A DNA stretch of 64,000 nt from Alphaproteobacteria bacterium. Its GTDB lineage: Bacteria > Pseudomonadota > Alphaproteobacteria > Acetobacterales > Acetobacteraceae. The stretch spans positions 20,390 to 84,389 of the forward strand of contig VGDL01000008.1 in NCBI GenBank assembly GCA_016869735.1, in the 5' to 3' direction. Of this stretch, positions 62,755 to 64,000 are shown piece by piece (the first letter of the stretch is position 1; the number at the start of each line of letters is the position of its first letter). The notes beneath the pieces were generated by a model. It made no database searches. It was not told the origin of the DNA and saw nothing but the letters and a program-made list of their open reading frames with translations. The translations under genes and the position numbers were made by a program.

Positions 62755-64000
62755 CCTACCGTATTGGCGTTGATGTCGGCGGCACTTTCACCGATGTGGT
62801 CTGTGTCGCTGCGGATGGCACCACAACGCTCGCCAAGGCGGCCAGCACGCCAGCCGATCAATCGGAAGGCGTTGTTGCGGGGCTTGCGGTTCTCGCGGAA
62901 ACGCTTGGCGTCACGCTTGCCGATTTGTTGCGGCAGACGGAACGCATCGTCCATGGCACCACCGTTGCCACCAATGCGCTGTTGGAACGCAAAGGGGCGA
63001 AAATTGCGATGCTCACCACGGAAGGGCATCGCGATGTGATCGAAATGCGTGAAGGCCTGAAGCCTGAACGATACAATATGCGCCTGCCCGCTGCACCCGC
63101 GTTGGTGCCGCGCCGCTTGCGGCTTTCCGTACGCGAAAGGCTGCGCCCGGATGGGCGGGTGGAAGTGCCGCTGGATCACGCCTCCCTCAATGCCGCCATC
63201 GCGCAATTGCGCGCGGAAAAGGTCGAGGCGGTCGCGGTATGTTTCCTCCATTCCTGGCGCGATGCGCGGCATGAAAACGAAGCAGCCGAGGCGTTGCGCG
63301 CGGCGCTGCCTGGGGTTTTCATCACCACTTCGGCCGAGGTTCTGCCGCAGATCAAGGAATTTGAACGTTTCTCCACGGCAGCGGTGAATGCCTATGTGGG
63401 GCCGATTGTCTCGCGCTATCTGGCGCGGCTGCGTGGGCGGCTGGAACAGGCGGGCTATGGCGGGCCGGTGTTTGTCATTCTCTCCCATGGCGGTGTGGCC
63501 CCGGTTGAAGAAGCCGCGCGCTTGGCGGTGGGCACAGCACTGTCAGGCCCGGCGGGCGGTGTTGCGGCGGGCGTTGCCTTGGCGGAACGCGGCCTAGGCC
63601 AGGATCTGATCACCTTTGATGTCGGCGGGACCTCCACCGATATTGCGCTGATTCAGGAAGGCGATGCCGCGCTGGGTCGCGGGCGTGATGTCGCGGGCGA
63701 ACGCATTGCGCTGGAAAGCTTGGATATCGTCACCCTTGGCGCGGGTGGTGGTTCCATCGGCCATGTCGGCGCCGGCGGCACCTTGCAGGTTGGCCCACGC
63801 AGCGCCGGCGCCGTGCCTGGGCCGGCGGCCTATGGGCAGGGTGGCACGGAACCGGCGGTGACGGATGCCAATTTGGTACTGGGCTATCTGGATGCCGCGA
63901 ATTTCCTGGGCGGCAAACGCAAGCTGGATATGGCGGCCGCAGAGCGCGCCTTCGCGACACTCGGCGCCAAGCTTGGGCTTGATGCCATGGCGGCGGCGGC
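62751..64000 (+). CDS. Hydantoinase A / 5-oxoprolinase alpha-type subunit, N-terminal part
   Basis: About 416 residues are visible; the gene runs off the window end with an open frame. ATP-binding phosphate motifs DVGGTFTD at 8-15 and DVGGTSTD at 290-297, plus HGTTVATNALLERKGAK near 66 and SGPAGGV near 265, place it in the HyuA family. Its ATG lies in the hyuB stop (ATGA). A full protein is expected to need about another 250 residues or more. Confidence 0.93.
   Translation, partial: MTYRIGVDVGGTFTDVVCVAADGTTTLAKAASTPADQSEGVVAGLAVLAETLGVTLADLLRQTERIVHGTTVATNALLERKGAKIAMLTTEGHRDVIEMREGLKPERYNMRLPAAPALVPRRLRLSVRERLRPDGRVEVPLDHASLNAAIAQLRAEKVEAVAVCFLHSWRDARHENEAAEALRAALPGVFITTSAEVLPQIKEFERFSTAAVNAYVGPIVSRYLARLRGRLEQAGYGGPVFVILSHGGVAPVEEAARLAVGTALSGPAGGVAAGVALAERGLGQDLITFDVGGTSTDIALIQEGDAALGRGRDVAGERIALESLDIVTLGAGGGSIGHVGAGGTLQVGPRSAGAVPGPAAYGQGGTEPAVTDANLVLGYLDAANFLGGKRKLDMAAAERAFATLGAKLGLDAMAAA

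Noticed and set aside
1..64000. tRNA, rRNA, CRISPR arrays, prophage or IS elements.
   Set aside because: None could be recognised on reading either strand; tRNAscan or Infernal would be the deciding check for small RNAs.

Overview
The window comes from a GC-rich alphaproteobacterium, most likely an Acetobacteraceae member close to Roseomonas. The call rests on three things: the gene order metK-trmB / rimP-nusA-ylxR-infB-rbfA-truB-rpsO-pnp, the fused YlxR-L7Ae protein, and the many orphan solute-binding proteins (Bug/TctC and Peripla_BP_6 types) mixed with CoA, flavin and amidohydrolase catabolic genes. Species cannot be fixed from this sequence. I saw no tRNA, rRNA, CRISPR array, integrase or transposase.

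Region by region. 0-13.7 kb is conserved core: the end of metK, trmB, a reverse-strand YceI-cytochrome b561 pair, then the transcription/translation operon rimP to rpsO and pnp. RNA structure stands out here: an attenuator-like hairpin at the rimP start, a YlxR gene with no ordinary start codon, and a pnp leader with four hairpins in a row. 13.7-17.5 kb holds an unusual nitronate-monooxygenase-like flavoprotein with an Fe-S-like cysteine pattern, an alpha/beta hydrolase and an MFS transporter.

17.6-24.6 kb is the most original part. Four consecutive genes encode proteins built to one plan: a related N-terminal domain, one membrane helix, a helical segment bounded by two cysteines exactly 41 residues apart (in three of the four), a Pro-rich linker, and a C-terminal module that differs in each protein (trypsin-like protease, DUF2135-like domain, a Cys-rich domain, a beta-sandwich-like domain). 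Two coiled-coil lipoproteins follow. I read this as a modular envelope system that I cannot match to a named one. A 105-bp palindromic element closes it and supplies the stop codons of both flanking genes.

24.7-34.6 kb has a PliI-type lysozyme inhibitor, a metallophosphoesterase, a TlpA-like thioredoxin, argH with an overlapping small lipoprotein gene (lptM), an ABC importer operon ending in a maleate-isomerase/AMDase-like enzyme, uvrB and a DUF3429 protein.

34.6-64 kb is catabolic and accessory. A reverse-strand set (Baeyer-Villiger monooxygenase, HpcH/HpaI aldolase, acyl-CoA dehydrogenase, Bug protein) diverges from a forward set (Old Yellow Enzyme, beta-hydroxyacid dehydrogenase, luciferase-like monooxygenase, binding protein). 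Then come a carboxymuconolactone-decarboxylase-like protein, a D-aminoacylase-type amidohydrolase, eutBC, a thioester alpha-2-macroglobulin, a DHA2 MFS transporter, a quinone oxidoreductase, a GMC oxidoreductase, a second Bug protein, a CaiB/BaiF CoA-transferase, an SMP-30-type lactonase and hyuBA, with hyuA cut by the window end. The only gene-free stretch longer than 300 bases is 10954-11436, upstream of pnp.
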